From: Fomes fomentarius
Taxonomy: Eukaryota; Basidiomycota; Agaricomycetes; Polyporales; Polyporaceae
Direction of reading: 5' to 3'
NCBI GenBank assembly: GCA_022606135.1
Contig: JABYQN010000010.1
Coordinates: 1,736,001 to 1,800,000 of the forward strand
DNA: 64,000 nt
Shown here: one piece after another, positions 46,052 through 58,046 of the stretch
Position numbering within the stretch: position 1 is the first letter of the stretch
Layout: each line of letters begins with the position of its first letter
Program-made: the position numbers and the translations under genes
Notes under the pieces: model-generated
The model's database searches: none
The model's input: the letters and a program-made list of their open reading frames with translations, nothing else
Told to the model about the DNA's origin: nothing

Positions 46052-47619
46052 ATGAACCCCATGAGTCCAATGTCAGCGGCTGAGGCACCCGTAAGTACCC
46101 TCCATGATCGCACCGTTGCTGCAGCTAAATAGCACCTGTGCCCCCGTCTCGATTACCTATCGGTCCACGTCCCTTGCCTCGTACCCGTCGCATATTCTAC
46201 CGCCCTCTATCCCCGTTCGCATCTGCCTGCTGGATATGACAGCGGAGGGCCCACCTCTACGTTGGCAACCTCAGTCCCCGTGTGACTGAGTATATGCTTA
46301 CGGAGATCTTCGCCGTGGCCGGTCCCGTCCAGCATGTGAAGATCATCCCGGACCGAAACTACCAGCACGGGGGTCTCAACTACGGCTTCGTCGAGTATAT
46401 GGACATGCGCGCGGCGGAGACCGCGCTCCAGACTCTTAATGGCCGCAAGATCTTCGACACCGAGATCCGTGTCAACTGGGCCTACCAGGGCCAGCAGAAC
46501 AAGGAGGACACGAGCAACCACTACCACGTCTTCGTCGGCGACCTCAGCCCGGAGGTTAACGACGATGTGCTCGCAAAGGCGTTCAGCGCGTTCGGCACCC
46601 TGTCCGATGCCCGCGTTATGTGGGACATGAACTCGGGCAAGTCTCGCGGATACGGCTTCCTCGCCTTCCGGGACAAGACCGACGCCGAGCAGGCCATCGC
46701 CACCATGAACGGCGAGTGGCTTGGCTCCCGGGCCATCCGCGTTAACTGGGCGAACCAGAAGACAATGGCAGCTGCCGCTGCTGGTGGTGGTATGCCCCCT
46801 CGCACTGGTCTCGGGGGTGGTGGCAGCGCACCCGCCCCATGAACTTCCAGGGCGGTCCGCTCTCGTACGAGTCCGTCGTGCAGCAGACCCCGGCATACAA
46901 CACCACCGTCTACGTCGGCAATCTCGTCCCCTACGCCACGCAGGCCGACCTCATCCCGCTGTTCCAGTCGATTGGCTACCTCTCGGAGATCCGTATGCAG
47001 GCAGACCGGGGCTTCTCGTTCGTCAAGCTGGACACACACGAGCATGCCGCGATGGCTATCGTGCAGCTCCAAGGACAAATGGTACATGGGCGGCCGATCA
47101 AGTGCAGCTGGGGCAAGGACAGGGCGGACGCCGGTGCCGCGCTTAGCACTGGCTCCCTGAGCCCGACCCCCGCGGCAGCGCCGTACAGTGCTGTGGTGAG
47201 TGCGACCAATCATTTTCATTCCGACCGTCATTGAACAGAGGGGCACTAGCCTATGTACGGTATGCCTCAACCTAACACTTATGGCCAATACGGCTTCGGT
47301 GCCTATGGCGGTTTCCCAAATCAGGCTGGTGCTGCGGGTGCTCCTGGCGCTACGGCCCCTGGGATGGCAAGCCCTGTTGCGGCGAACGCTGTCATGGGCC
47401 TTGGTGCAGGTCAGGCCCCGACGGACGCTACTGCTGCGAGTCAGGCTGCGCAAGGACAGTGGCCGGGTGCTGATCCTAGTTCTTATTACTCGAATTATTG
47501 GGGAGGTACGCCTGCACACGCTGTGATACCCGTTCTGTCTTTGTTCACGTCGCGAACCAGGTTATTATGGCCAGCAGGCTCCCGGAGCTGGCGTGCCTGA
47601 TGCTCAGGGCCAGGCTTAA
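46052..47619 (+). CDS. Pub1/TIA1-type protein with three RRMs, apparent frameshift
   Basis: Poly(U)/AU-rich RNA-binding protein of the Pub1/TIA-1/Nam8 type, expected in mRNA stability, stress granules or splicing. Exons: 46052-46090, 46243-47195, 47250-47505, 47561-47619. RRM1: HLYVGNLSPRVTEYMLTEIF ... GLNYGFVEYM. RRM2: YHVFVGDLSPEVNDDVLAKAF ... SRGYGFLAFRD. RRM3: TTVYVGNLVPYATQADLIPLF ... GFSFVKLDTHEHAAMAI. A Gly/Ala/Gln/Tyr-rich C-terminus follows (YGQYGFGAYGG, YYGQQAPGAG). Between RRM2 and RRM3 the frame ends GGGGSAPAP-TGA at 46840-46842, while RRM3 continues in another frame from the overlapping ATG at 46839. No GT-AG intron fits the required phase, so a 1-nt deletion, a sequence error or recoding is implied. 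Confidence 0.87.
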
Positions 47620-48138
47620 CGATTTATCTCGATTGAAGTGTCAACACGGCTGTAGCATCACCAATATGTGTTTCGTTAAAGTGTGCTATCACGACTTGAT
47701 GTGTGTTTGTTGAGTCTAATCGCGTGTAACAGAGCGCCTGCTGTTTGTCTGCTCCTCAATCAAGCATTCTCTCGAGTGTCAAAACGACTCGCTGGCTTGC
47801 GCGCGCATGTAACGTCATTTCCTCTCTGCTTCTCGTGTCATGTGTCAAGTAGGCAAATGTGTCTCGTGTTATATTTATCTCTCAAATGTGCCATGTCTTT
47901 CACCACTCCGACGAATATTCGCGCTAGACCACCAAAATCCAACCACGCCAACGCCCAGCGACAGTCACTAACTCCAGCCCGACAGCTTCAGTGCCAAACG
48001 ATGCAAGCAGCCCTGTGTGCGTTCGTGTCTAGTCAGCGGTCCACCTCATCGATGCATACATATCACGACAACTCACCATCCTCATACTCCATTCCCCCGT
48101 CCCCCTCGGCATATGTCGCTCGTAACGCCGTCATTGCC
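47620..48138. other. Intergenic between convergent genes
   Basis: About 520 bases without a supported gene, containing the 3' flanks of the Pub1-like gene and of the secreted protein at 48.1-48.7 kb. Confidence 0.5.
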
Positions 48139-48696
48139 TCAGTTTGCAGGGGTGTCCCCGCTGCCAGTGTCTCCAGCTCCACCAGTCGTCCCAGTGTCGC
48201 CGCCGGTAGTCGTTCCATTGCCGCCAGTGGGTCCAGTGGGTCCATCGCCGCCAGTGGTGGTTCCGTTGCCACTGTTGCCACCAGTGGCGGTTCCATTGAT
48301 GGGCTGTCTTCCTTGCCTGGGTGTCGTCGTGTTTCTAGTGGCAGGGTCAAACGGCACGTAAGGCGGGCGACGAGCAGCGTCTTCGAACTGTTGGAGTCTC
48401 GGAGATTTTGAGGCAGCTTTCTCGTCGTCGCCTGGCGCCTTCGCATTCTTCACAGGACTGGCAACATCCTTCGAATGCGCCCCCGGTGACGCACCATGGA
48501 CCACCGCATTGACAACTGGGAGCGATGAGATTACGTCATCGTCGGAGCGGGGAAGGGCGAAACGCTGCGGTAGCTCGATTCGTGCGTCCTTGTGGCTGGT
48601 GAAACTGTCGGTTGGGGACTGAGGTGCCGGACCCGCGGCGACGATGGTAGGGCTAACGGCGGCAAAGAGAGAGAAGGCGAGAAGAGGACTGCGCAT
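48139..48696 (-). CDS. Small secreted Gly/Thr-rich protein
   Basis: Intronless, 185 residues. The N-terminus MRSPLLAFSLFAAVSPTIVAAGPAP is a typical signal peptide with cleavage likely after VAA. The middle is hydrophilic with little recognisable structure (RIELPQRFALPRSDDD). The last 55 residues are a Gly/Thr/Asn/Asp low-complexity tail with units NGTTTGGD repeated, including potential N-glycosylation sites NGT. No GPI-type hydrophobic tail follows. It is divergent from the secreted gene at 49121; both proteins start with MRS and similar leaders. Function is unknown. Confidence 0.68.
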   Translation of the reverse strand: MRSPLLAFSLFAAVSPTIVAAGPAPQSPTDSFTSHKDARIELPQRFALPRSDDDVISSLPVVNAVVHGASPGAHSKDVASPVKNAKAPGDDEKAASKSPRLQQFEDAARRPPYVPFDPATRNTTTPRQGRQPINGTATGGNSGNGTTTGGDGPTGPTGGNGTTTGGDTGTTGGAGDTGSGDTPAN

Positions 48697-49120
48697 GATG
48701 GTGTGATAGGCTGTGGAAGAAACCGCTATTATGTGGTAGTAAGGTAGGTTGGGTACGGAAGGACGGGGATTGTTTGTGACCCGCCCCGCTCCTGCTCTAT
48801 ATGTGTTGGTTCAACTCCCGCCATGGCTTCTCGACCTCAGCGCCTGCCAAAATAGGATGGTCGACTGCCATTTTAGGTGAACAGGTGGTTGGAGGTGAGT
48901 AGATGCGTTATTGGATGAGCACGCCTGGGCTTGTCTCCTTCTAGCACTCCATATGCTCATGCTGCATGGCGGATCGCAGAACAGCCAGCGAATGTCTCTG
49001 TAAACAGCCCTGGCGCGGTTCCACAACTGGTTCAAGCCCAGCCGAGCAGGGTCAGCACAGTGGGATACTATTTCCGTCCGAACCGCGCCACCTCCTACCA
49101 CTCCCCAGCCCTCGGTCACA
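48697..49120. promoter_or_regulatory. Shared upstream region of two secreted-protein genes
   Basis: 424 bases between divergent start codons at 48696 and 49121. Two secreted low-complexity proteins could be co-expressed from here. Confidence 0.5.
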
Positions 49121-50077
49121 ATGCGTTCCTCCGCCCTGCTCCTGTCCCTGGTCGCCGCTGTCGTGGCCACGACTTCCGCTCAAGAGGCCGCTCTCCCCAG
49201 AACACAGCGTCCGTCCCCAGCCGTGCAGGGTGGTGTCGGATCCTTCCACGTCAAGTCCCCTCGGCAGTACGCGCAAGACCAGATCAACAGACCAGACGAT
49301 GAGACGAGAGACATCACAAAGGAGAGGGAGCAAGCCCACCGTGATCGCACGGATGCCCTTCGGAATCACCGTCTGGAACGCCCGCACCTCGCAGATAACT
49401 CGGATCTTTCCCCAAGCAGCGGTGAGTGTCTGTTTACGATATGCGACTATGGCATCCGTATTGGATCTTGGGTACTATTCCAGGTACTGGCAAGAATGGT
49501 GGAGTTTCCACCACCAAGTCGGCGGTGGGGGCTGACGCTGAACAAGGAGGCAATAGCGTGAGTTCTCAGGATGGAAGTTCTGCGTCCGGGCTAGGCCTGA
49601 ACACAGTCGTCAGCCAATTCGTCGGCGGTGAGTGATCGAATAGCAATTCAGGATGTCGGGCAAGAATGCTGAGGATCAACGCGGTAGGGGCTTCGTCACC
49701 GGCCCCCCAGCCGCAGGAACACGACACCTATCCCTTTCAGCCCCAAGATCCGGGGTACACCTACCGTTCCAAGCAGTTCTCTCAAACTACTACCGATGTC
49801 GTTTCTCGCGAGCGTCGAGGTATTCCGGATATCGTTGGCCACGGCGGAAATGATACTTCAAATGAGAACTCGGGTGAGCACCGCTCATCCGATCAAACAA
49901 GGTTCAACAATTGACCTCGCAATGATTCTAGGGAAAGACGGGGCGGATGGGCAGAGCATCAAAGGCAGCGAGCGCGATGGCTCCGGACCATACGGCGGGC
50001 ACGCTCATTCAGGCAACCCTGGCTCATCTGAAGGTGGTCATGTCTACAACGATGGTGACAACAGGGATGACTATTGA
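49121..50077 (+). CDS. Secreted Gly/Ser-rich protein
   Basis: Exons 49121-49421, 49494-49627, 49688-49873 and 49932-50077. Signal peptide MRSSALLLSLVAAVVATTSA, cleavage likely before QEAALP. A Lys/Arg/Asp-rich segment follows (DETRDITKEREQAHRDRT), then Gly/Ser-rich sequence (TGKNGGVSTTKSAVGADAEQ, DGSSASGLGLN), a Gln/Pro segment and a Gly/His/Asn-rich end (YGGHAHSGNPGSSEGGHVYN). The last unit resembles the GGNAYSG..GNAQGGSVFN units of the secreted protein at 61.2 kb, so both may belong to one family. The acceptor at 49687 was chosen over a nearer AG because the nearer one would leave a 24-nt intron. Function is unknown. Confidence 0.65.
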
Positions 50078-50223
50078 TGGCCACGCACGGACTTGGTTTC
50101 ACAAGCTACATCCCATCTAACGATCCTTCATCACTGCCTTTCCTGTACACACTACGGACATCAAGAACATAACTTTGTAGGGTATCTAGACTCGAACAGA
50201 ACTAGCCAATCAGACGATGTCAT

Positions 50224-53200
50224 TCAGTTTGTGACGGAGCCCTTCAGCCTCAAGTCCCTGCTGCTCGCGCCGACCGAGACCCCTGTGACGCCAGATGGAA
50301 TTTGCCAGCTTTGCGAGACGACGTCCCAGACCGAGAAGTCGAGACGAGAGAGCTTCAGCGACACTGTTGTCGATTCGCCTGGAGCGAGGAACACGGCATC
50401 AAAGCCCTTCAGGTTGAATGGCGCGGACTTCGCAGAGGCCGGTGGGGATGTGTAGAGTTGGGGAATCTGACATGCATCGTCAGCGCATGTACTACGGCGG
50501 GCGGGAAGATACAAGCACACACCTCTGTTCCAGCAACAGTGCCGTTGTTCGCCAGAGTGAACGAGACAGTGACGACAGGGTCGTGCAACCTGGGTCCAAA
50601 CATCATCAGGCGTGTCCCACAATGCTGCTCGCTTCGCTATAAGCTCACCAGGGGTCCAGTGCAGCACCGGGTCCGTTGGGCTGGCGGGCTCCGCCAGTAG
50701 TGGATCCGGTGATCTTCAGGTTCGAGTAGTCGAACGTCGTGTACGACAGACCGAAGCCGAACTCGAAGCGTGGCGCAATGTTGGCCTGATCGCAATCAGT
50801 AAAACACAGGAACACACGAGCTTGGAACTCAGGAGAGGTAACTCACTTGGTCGAAGTGACGGTAGTCGATAAAGATACCCTCGGTGTACGGGATTGGAAC
50901 GATGCCTGATCCGCTTGTGATGACCGACGCTGAGTAGTCGCTCGCCTTCTTAGCGACAGTGTATGGCAGACGACCGCTGTGATGCGGACAAGCAGGCGCA
51001 AGTCATCAGTCATACCCTAGGGGCTCGGTCACCAGTGCGAGCGAAGCTGACCTCGGGTTGTATGCGCCGTAGAGAACATCGACGAGCGAGTTGCCCGCCT
51101 CCTGTCCGGGAAGGCCAGCCCACACCTATGATGCATTGAGCAGTGTGTACACAAACAACGACACCTTACTCACCAACGCAGTGACTATATAAGTCAACAT
51201 GAGATGGGATGAATTAGTTAGAGCACACCACGCTAGCAGTACGCACCGTTCGGGTGATCGATCCATTGCTCAACGAGGATTGGTCCGACAGTGTTGACAA
51301 CAACGATCGTGTTCTTGTTCACACTTGCGACTTGCCTGACGAGTGCGTCCTGTATGCTACTATCAGCACTGCAATGCAATCACCAGGACAAATGATGTAC
51401 CCCGCCGTGCCAGGCGTTGAGGTCGTTGCGATCACCTGCGTTGTTCTCGACGGTAAGGTAGCCCTCCCTAGACAGGACTCGTCTAGTTAGTATGTACCCT
51501 ACCTTGGGGAAGATGTAACACTCACCCGCTGTCTGCGGTGATGAAAACAAACGCAACATCCTTGTCAGCCGCAGTACGTGCGGCAGTCGTGAGATCAGTG
51601 TCGCTCAAAGAGGACGAAACGGTCGCTCCGTCGGTCTTCGCCCGAGCCGTGATAGCGTCGAGCGGCTGTAGATGGCAACCATCAATATCAATGACCAAAA
51701 TATCATTAAAAACAAGCAATAATCACCGAAATGAGGTAGGGGAAGTCCGCGGTGCTACGAAAATACCGGTCAGGCAGAAGACTCGAGCTGTATGAGAGAT
51801 ACCTACCCGCTCCCCCAGCCCATTGCGAGGACACCGTCGTTGCCAGCACGATCCTCATAGCCGTTCGGTCCCTTTGATGAGTTCCCGGCGCCGTTTCCAA
51901 TGACGGCGATGGTCTTAGGGGCTTTCAGTGGGAGCGTTCCGCCCGTGTTCTTGAGTAGTACCGTGGAAGCAGCACCGATGGTACGAATGAGTCTGATAGG
52001 CGAGGTCAGAGGCGTGAGGGTGGCTCAGTACTAACGCATACTTACTCCTTGTGATTGCCTTGTACGTCGATATGCTGACCTTGGCTCTTGTTCCAGGAGT
52101 TGAAGTTGACTTCAGGGAAACCAGAATCTTGCTTCAACAAGTACCATGCAGCAAGAATACGCGTGGCCAAGTCCTACAGACCCTCATGAGTGGATGCAGC
52201 GGATAAATGTACACTGTGACATACATCGACGCGCTCCTGCGCGACCTGGCCACTCTGCACCGCGCTGACGAGATTCTGTCCGAAATACCTAGTGGAGACT
52301 GAGTATGATAGAGATACTTTATCACAGTGTACTTACGTTTGACCAGAATTAATTGTGGTGTCTCCAGGCATTGTCATCTGAGAACGCGAAGGTTAGCCTA
52401 TGCCATCACACTCGTTACTCCGATCTCGCCTACATCCAAACCAGCGTTGACAGCCTTGGCACCAGAGTGAGTAGCCCACCAGTCGGACATCACGTCTGCA
52501 TCGTCGAATCAGTAGGGGTTGATTGTATGTGTGGGAACTGCACTGACACCCTTGGAACCCGAACTCTGTCTTGAGGATTCCGTTTAACGTTTTGTCGTTC
52601 TCGCAGGCAAACGATCCATTGACTAGAACATCGTCAGGAGATCATATTGATGACATGAATTGGGACGTCGGCGTACTTTGGTCTGCAAACGAATTACCGT
52701 CAGCGATCGTTGGAACCTCGTTTGGATGCTCGACTTACTGTAACTGCACATCACAGAGGCGACATTGGCCTGGACGCTGCGGAGGAACTGTAATAATGTG
52801 AGTCCCAGATTGCAATGCGCTTGGCAAATGGTCTCACTGGCAACGAGTACAGCTCGTGTTGCTGAGGAGGTGGCGTCAGAATATAGCCTCAAATCGATTT
52901 AAACAAAATGAGGAGCTCACAGTCCTGTCATCAACCTGTGAATCACTGCTGTCACGGAAGTGCTCTTGCTCGCTATAGGCAGTGATTCAGCGCATCGGGA
53001 TTACATGTATATCAGTAGATGCGTACTTGTTGATGTAGTGCTTGGCGCATGCCTGTACGCCATTGCTCTGGATGCCGGTCACAGTCTCAAAAGCGAGTTC
53101 ACCCGACAGGTACGGGTCACCACCCGCTCTATCACCACGGTGAGCATTGTGAATCTACACGAGCCGCTGGAGATTGCGTACCCTTCCCAGTTGCGACCGG

Positions 53201-54280
53201 CTTCCGCAGAGCGCATCAAGTTCCTTAAACAGCGTGAATGCTCGACACAGTGCCAGAGAGGAGGCAAGATTCACATCATGGGTCCAAGCGCTACATGGAT
53301 GCCCTTGCCTTTGAATTCCGCGCCCATGGCTGTTCCACGTTGCCTGATGAGTGTGCGGTTGAACCTGCAACCGGTTTTTGTCACTGGAGCTTGCTGAGGA
53401 TAAGGCGTATAGGAACATACGTAGCCGCAACATTGATTTCCCTTATATGTTCGTTTTGTCAGGAAGAGTAGTTACTGTGATACAAGGAGTTGCTCTACTT
53501 ACGGAGGAAATGCGGACACAAGATCTGCATAGCGGGCACCAAGAGGGCTGTCTGCATGGTTTTGCCTCAGTATTGCTCGCACACTGAAACGCATATATGC
53601 GCCATACCCTGAATACAGAGACCACCAAAGCCGGGGATGGATGAGATCGCAGGTGTGTTACCGACGCATGCTCCTAACCGTCGCAGTCATGGTGAGCACA
53701 AGGCATCAGGTCTTTCTGGAAGGTACCGTGCCTTTTTGCCATTGGACACCTGTTCCGAGGTTTACTTTGTCGGCGAGTGATAGCTTTGCAACGGCTGCTT
53801 TCGCCTATCAAGCGTGTCAGCCTGGATATCTATAGAGGATGTTGGATTGAATGATAGGGACGCAAACCTTCGTGTACGCCGCGGCCCATTCAGGGGAGAT
53901 GTTTGCGACACTCGACTGGGCCGGTGGTGCAGGAGCTGTCGTGGTCGGTGACGGGGCCGAAGTCGTTGACGGGGGTGCCGATGTGCTGGATCCTGGCAGA
54001 CATTGGAAGTAGTCTATGAAGTGTACGATGAGTGGATCCCATCCCGGCCTCATGATAATGTAGATTCAACGCATACAGTCATTGATTTTTGTGCACGCCG
54101 CGCCAGAGACACAGGCGGTGCTACCCGTCCTGCAAACGAGGAGCAATGAGTATGCGTATAGTGCGCACGATCATAATAGACCACTTGCCATCCAATGCCA
54201 CCACATTGCTGGTACACACCCTGCTGGCCGACAACAGCACCAGCGAAGAGCAGTAGACTCGCAACTAGACAGAAAGCCAT
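50224..54280 (-). CDS. Beta-glucosidase GH3 with N-terminal CBM1
   Basis: Secreted beta-1,4-glucosidase acting on cellobiose and cello-oligosaccharides. The N-terminus is a signal peptide ([18 protein letters not shown]) followed by a fungal cellulose-binding CBM1: [29 protein letters not shown] and DYFQCLPG after two introns. A Ser/Thr/Pro linker follows. GH3 blocks on the minus strand: [48 protein letters not shown], the nucleophile site [65 protein letters not shown] and [19 protein letters not shown]. The C-terminal fibronectin III-like domain ends LRLKGSVTN. Many introns of 50-60 nt, including one inside the QW dipeptide of the CBM. Such CBM1-GH3 proteins are known from white-rot fungi such as Phanerochaete (Cel3A). 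Confidence 0.92.
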
Positions 54281-54838
54281 TGCGGAGATCTCGGGCTCAA
54301 ATAGTCCACGCCGCGAGTGACTGGTGTCAAGCTGCTATTCCACCCTACCCTCTCGGGTTTTTATACTCAGCACGCGATGCGTCGAGTGATACCCTCTCGG
54401 CCGGTAGAGTACGGAGAGTCTGGTGATGGATCGAGCGGCATGGCAGGTTGACAGTACTTTACTACTTAGACCGACTGTGCGGAAAAGGCGCGGATAATTG
54501 ACGGACGAGCGCATTTACGCTTCGGGCGAGGCAGATGCCCAGCCAAGGACGCCGCGATGTATCAGAAGCTGACCGTCCAATTATCGGGATTCGATGCTGG
54601 CCGGGGAAAACGATGGCGACTACCCAGCAAGCGACGTCGCGGTCACGAGGCGCGTTCCCTAAGGCTGCGTTTGCTCAACCTCTGATGTGGCATCCTTGAA
54701 GCTTCTGCTGCAGTATCAGAACTCAGGATGACCACACTGCACATGCCGCGCATATCCTGTCGACGAACCCCGGGAAGCGCAAGGGGGGCATTCACCCTGC
54801 TATTAGTGTAAGTATGATAGTTTCGTAAGATAAGTATA
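54281..54838. other. Intergenic, upstream of the beta-glucosidase
   Basis: About 560 bases between the beta-glucosidase start and the stop of the OSBP gene. It contains the promoter of the cellulolytic gene. Possible GGGGTA-like or CCCCAC carbon-catabolite sites were not confidently placed. No gene is seen. Confidence 0.5.
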
Positions 54839-57510
54839 TCACCAGAGCGGCTCAACGTCTGTCCATCCTCGTTGCCTCTGTTCCCAGTAGCCTCCCGTGT
54901 ATATCCACTCGTCTCCCACCTGCTTGAACCATCGGGGTGCGCGCTCCCTGCCTTGATTACGTCGTTCGCGCTGCATCTCTTCTACCCTCTGTTTCTCTTC
55001 TTCCGCCCTGTCCAGATCACCCTCCTCTAGTGCGCGTACGTCCGGTCGATACCGTGAGTCCGTGAAAGGCAAACGACCTTCCAAGTCGGCAGTAATCTCG
55101 TTCAACGTGATGCCAAAAGACGTGAAGCCGTAATACTGCATGGCATTCTTCGGGAAGGGGGTGATTCGCCATAGCACATGGAGATGTGATGTGTCGAGCT
55201 TCCGGGCCATCTGCTCATCCCACTTGCCCTCGAGGTTAGCGATAACGCCACCCGAGCGGGAAGAAACTGTTCCTGAAACCACGTTCGTTGGGCCCCAATA
55301 GCCTCCTTCCTTGAATTCAAGGGTACATGAGTCCCCACTTGTAGTATTCTTAATCACCATCTTGCCGCAGTGCTCGAGATATTTGGTACCCATCATGAGG
55401 TTGCGAATGAATGACGACGGTCGGTTCCTACATCAAGTCAATTGCGATAACTCAATAGCTATACCCCAAACGTTTGCATACCATTCAAAATGCTCGTCTC
55501 CAAGTTTGAGATGAATTGTCCCTTGCGGTATAATCTCCATGCTCTTGCCTGGTCAAAAAGCTCGGTCTATCCCCGGCCAGAAAGACAATGCGGAAGAGAC
55601 TTACCCCAGAACTTGGTTTTGCCGGAGGATGTAGCGTAAAGCTCCCATCCTTCGCCTTCGGCATGCCATGCGAGGATGACAGGATTATGGCAGACTTTCT
55701 CCGCGATGAAATGCATCCGGACGTCTTCAAACGTCTCGGCAAGTAATGGGTTACTGTTACCAAACACTGGTTAGAAACGACACCAGCGTAAATGACACAA
55801 GCTTCTCACAATCCCTTCCTGCCTGTTCTGTGCCTGGTATTCGCATAAGTCGAAACCGCGAACGCTGCGACGTAGCAGACCCGCTCTATGGGGTCTGTGG
55901 CTTTAGCAGCCTGTGACAGGAGGTCGTAATACTCGAGTTCTTCCGCCGCCTTCTGCAGCATCGTTAGAGGCTCGTTGAAGGTGACCGGAAGGGCAACCTT
56001 CGACAGGTCCTATAAGCGAGGCGAGTTAGAATGAAATGAACGGATTTCTCGCCCGCCATTCCTACCTTCCCGACGTTCTTCTTTAACACCGCAAACAAGC
56101 TGCCTTCATCTCCTACTGGTCCGGACGGCAGCGCGGTTCTGCGGTGAACAACCGCAGGTTCTACCGCGATTGACTTCTCGACTTCGTCTTCGGTCTCGGA
56201 GTCTGTGTCCATTCCGGTACTCGATCCCGCTTCCGTGACTTCCGTCGCGTCCGTGCGCTCGGTCATCCGGGAGTCCGTCTGGTACAACCTCTCCTGGCCA
56301 TCCTCGGCAGGTATGACATCCAGGACGAACTCCTCCGGGCCGTCGTACTCTGGGGCGTCGAACCACACGCTTCCATCTCCGCTATGTGAGCTAAAGAGTG
56401 ACATCCGCTTCTGCCCGGTAGTCGTGGTTGAGGGGGTATGGACCTCATCTTCTTCCTCGGCCGTACTTGGTAACGGCGAATTGACTAGTGATAAATTGGT
56501 ATCGATAGTAGGGTATGTCTGGAAGCTCTTCGTGAGGGCGGAATGCTGATTCTTGAGTTGTCCTACTGCTAGAGACATACGCTTGAGGAGTTCCGATGTG
56601 GACGCGGGGGATGAAGGGGAATCAGGAACAACCAGATGTGGTTCATGGTGGTGGCCTAGGCATAGAACTTAGGTTCCGGATGAAACACATACAAGAAGAA
56701 CGCACCTTTCTTCAAGAACCCCAACACACCGGCGTGCTCCCTTCCGCTCTCCGACTTCGGACGCATGCCGCCACTGCGTCTGGGTTTCTGCTCTTGGTCC
56801 TGGGCTTGGAACGCAACAAGTGCGCTGTCGAGTTCAGCGATGGTCTGCCAATGCACACTTCAGTCGGTCCCTCCTCGCGGCAGCGTGAATACGTGTTGCG
56901 CGGACGTACGTTGCCGATCTCTTCTATCAATATATTTGCCCGGTTGAACTGGAGCCCCCCTCTCGCAGCCGAGCGGACAAGTGACGACCGCCGAGACTTG
57001 GGCATCTCCTGCGCGACAATTTTGCTGGAGCAGCCGGTAACCGGTTGCCATTCAGCCCTGCTGCACATGGAGCGGGCGCGCGGGGACACACGGCACTCAC
57101 CGGAACGCAGCCATCCACCTCTGAAAGTCCTCCGTGCTCAAGCATTTGATGTGGAACGTCGCCGTGTTCGAGTCGATGTGGATGTCCTTCCGGCCTGGGG
57201 CGGTAGAAATTGCGGCTTGGGCGAGCAGTAACTGGTCTCGCGGCGGTTGTCCAGGCTCAAACGAGTACGACAGCAGCCCCGAGGCATGCAGGGTGAAGTA
57301 TCGACGGGCGAATCCTGCCTGAGGATTAGGGTAGATGGTCGGTGTAGCGCGACATGACCACATACCTTGCATCCGCTTCCGCCGTTTCTTGAGTACCCAT
57401 CCTTCACAGATCACGTCTCCTGTTGTGGCCAGCGGGGACATGGGTCGACCGGGTGCGGTCGTGACTAGAGATGCGTTGACAAGCCGCGTGGTGCTGTTGT
57501 TTCCGTACAT
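54839..57510 (-). CDS. Oxysterol-binding protein with N-terminal PH domain (Osh family)
   Basis: Lipid-transfer protein of the OSBP/Osh family. The start at 57510 gives MYGNNSTTRLVNASL; a PH domain follows (VICEGWVLKKRRKRMQG, FARRYFTLHASGLLSYSF, HIKCLSTEDFQRWMAAFR), then a helical region (AELDSALVAFQAQDQEQK), an acidic linker with DGSVWFDAPEYDGPEEFVLD, and the OSBP-related ligand domain from about 56.0 kb (DLSKVALPVTFNEPLTMLQKAAEELEYYDLL). Later blocks are RKGFNPLLAETFED, AEKVCHNPVILAWHAEG, TKFWGKSLEIIPQGTIHLKLG and NRPSSFIRNLMMGTKYLEH. The C-terminus has DSRYRPDVRALEEGDLDRAEEEK. Layout is as in Osh1-3, with no GOLD or ankyrin domain visible. The signature reads CHNP where most members have SHHP. 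Confidence 0.88.
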
Positions 57511-58046
57511 TGGTTCGCGATGAAGAAGAGAAGTCTATGTGTTCGCGGGAATCCCGTCGTCGAGGAGGCGTGAACGCTGAGAAGTTGTATTATCACGTAA
57601 CGAACGTCGTGGGTATGCAGCAGAACATCAGAGGTGTACTATATGAGCGCGACGTAAGCGGCACAGAGCACCGCAGGAGCAGTGGGCGAGGATGGAACGG
57701 ATACAGCCATCTGTGTCGCAGTGCGCAATGCTGTCCAAATGGCGGAGCGCCCGCAGGCGCCCATGACCTCACCCTTACGGTAGTACCAAGGACCGGCTGT
57801 CCCCGGCAGCTGCACCAATTGGGCCACCTCGCACGATATGTCCGTCATCATCTGCCTGCCATTCACCATTACTATTCAGATAGCTGCGTAGACGGATGTA
57901 CAATTGCAAAAATGAAACAGCGACGAAGAGAAGCAGTAAGTTAATGTGAACGGGTGAATGTCGACAAAAGTCGAAGAAGGGGGTAATCGATTGTCCTCAA
58001 GTGTCATGGACGAACGGAATGAATATCCTCATAGTAAGAGGATCGC
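57511..58046. other. Intergenic, no gene seen
   Basis: About 540 bases between the OSBP start and the YPT7 stop. A plus-strand frame at 57510-57944 is open but lacks any feature of a gene. Confidence 0.5.

Noticed and set aside
46207..47519. Long minus-strand frames opposite the Pub1-like gene
   Set aside because: Both are shadows of the three-RRM coding sequence and contain no motifs of their own.
57510..57944. 144-codon plus-strand frame upstream of the OSBP gene
   Set aside because: No domain, no splice structure and no similarity inside the window. It probably reflects chance openness of the OSBP upstream region.
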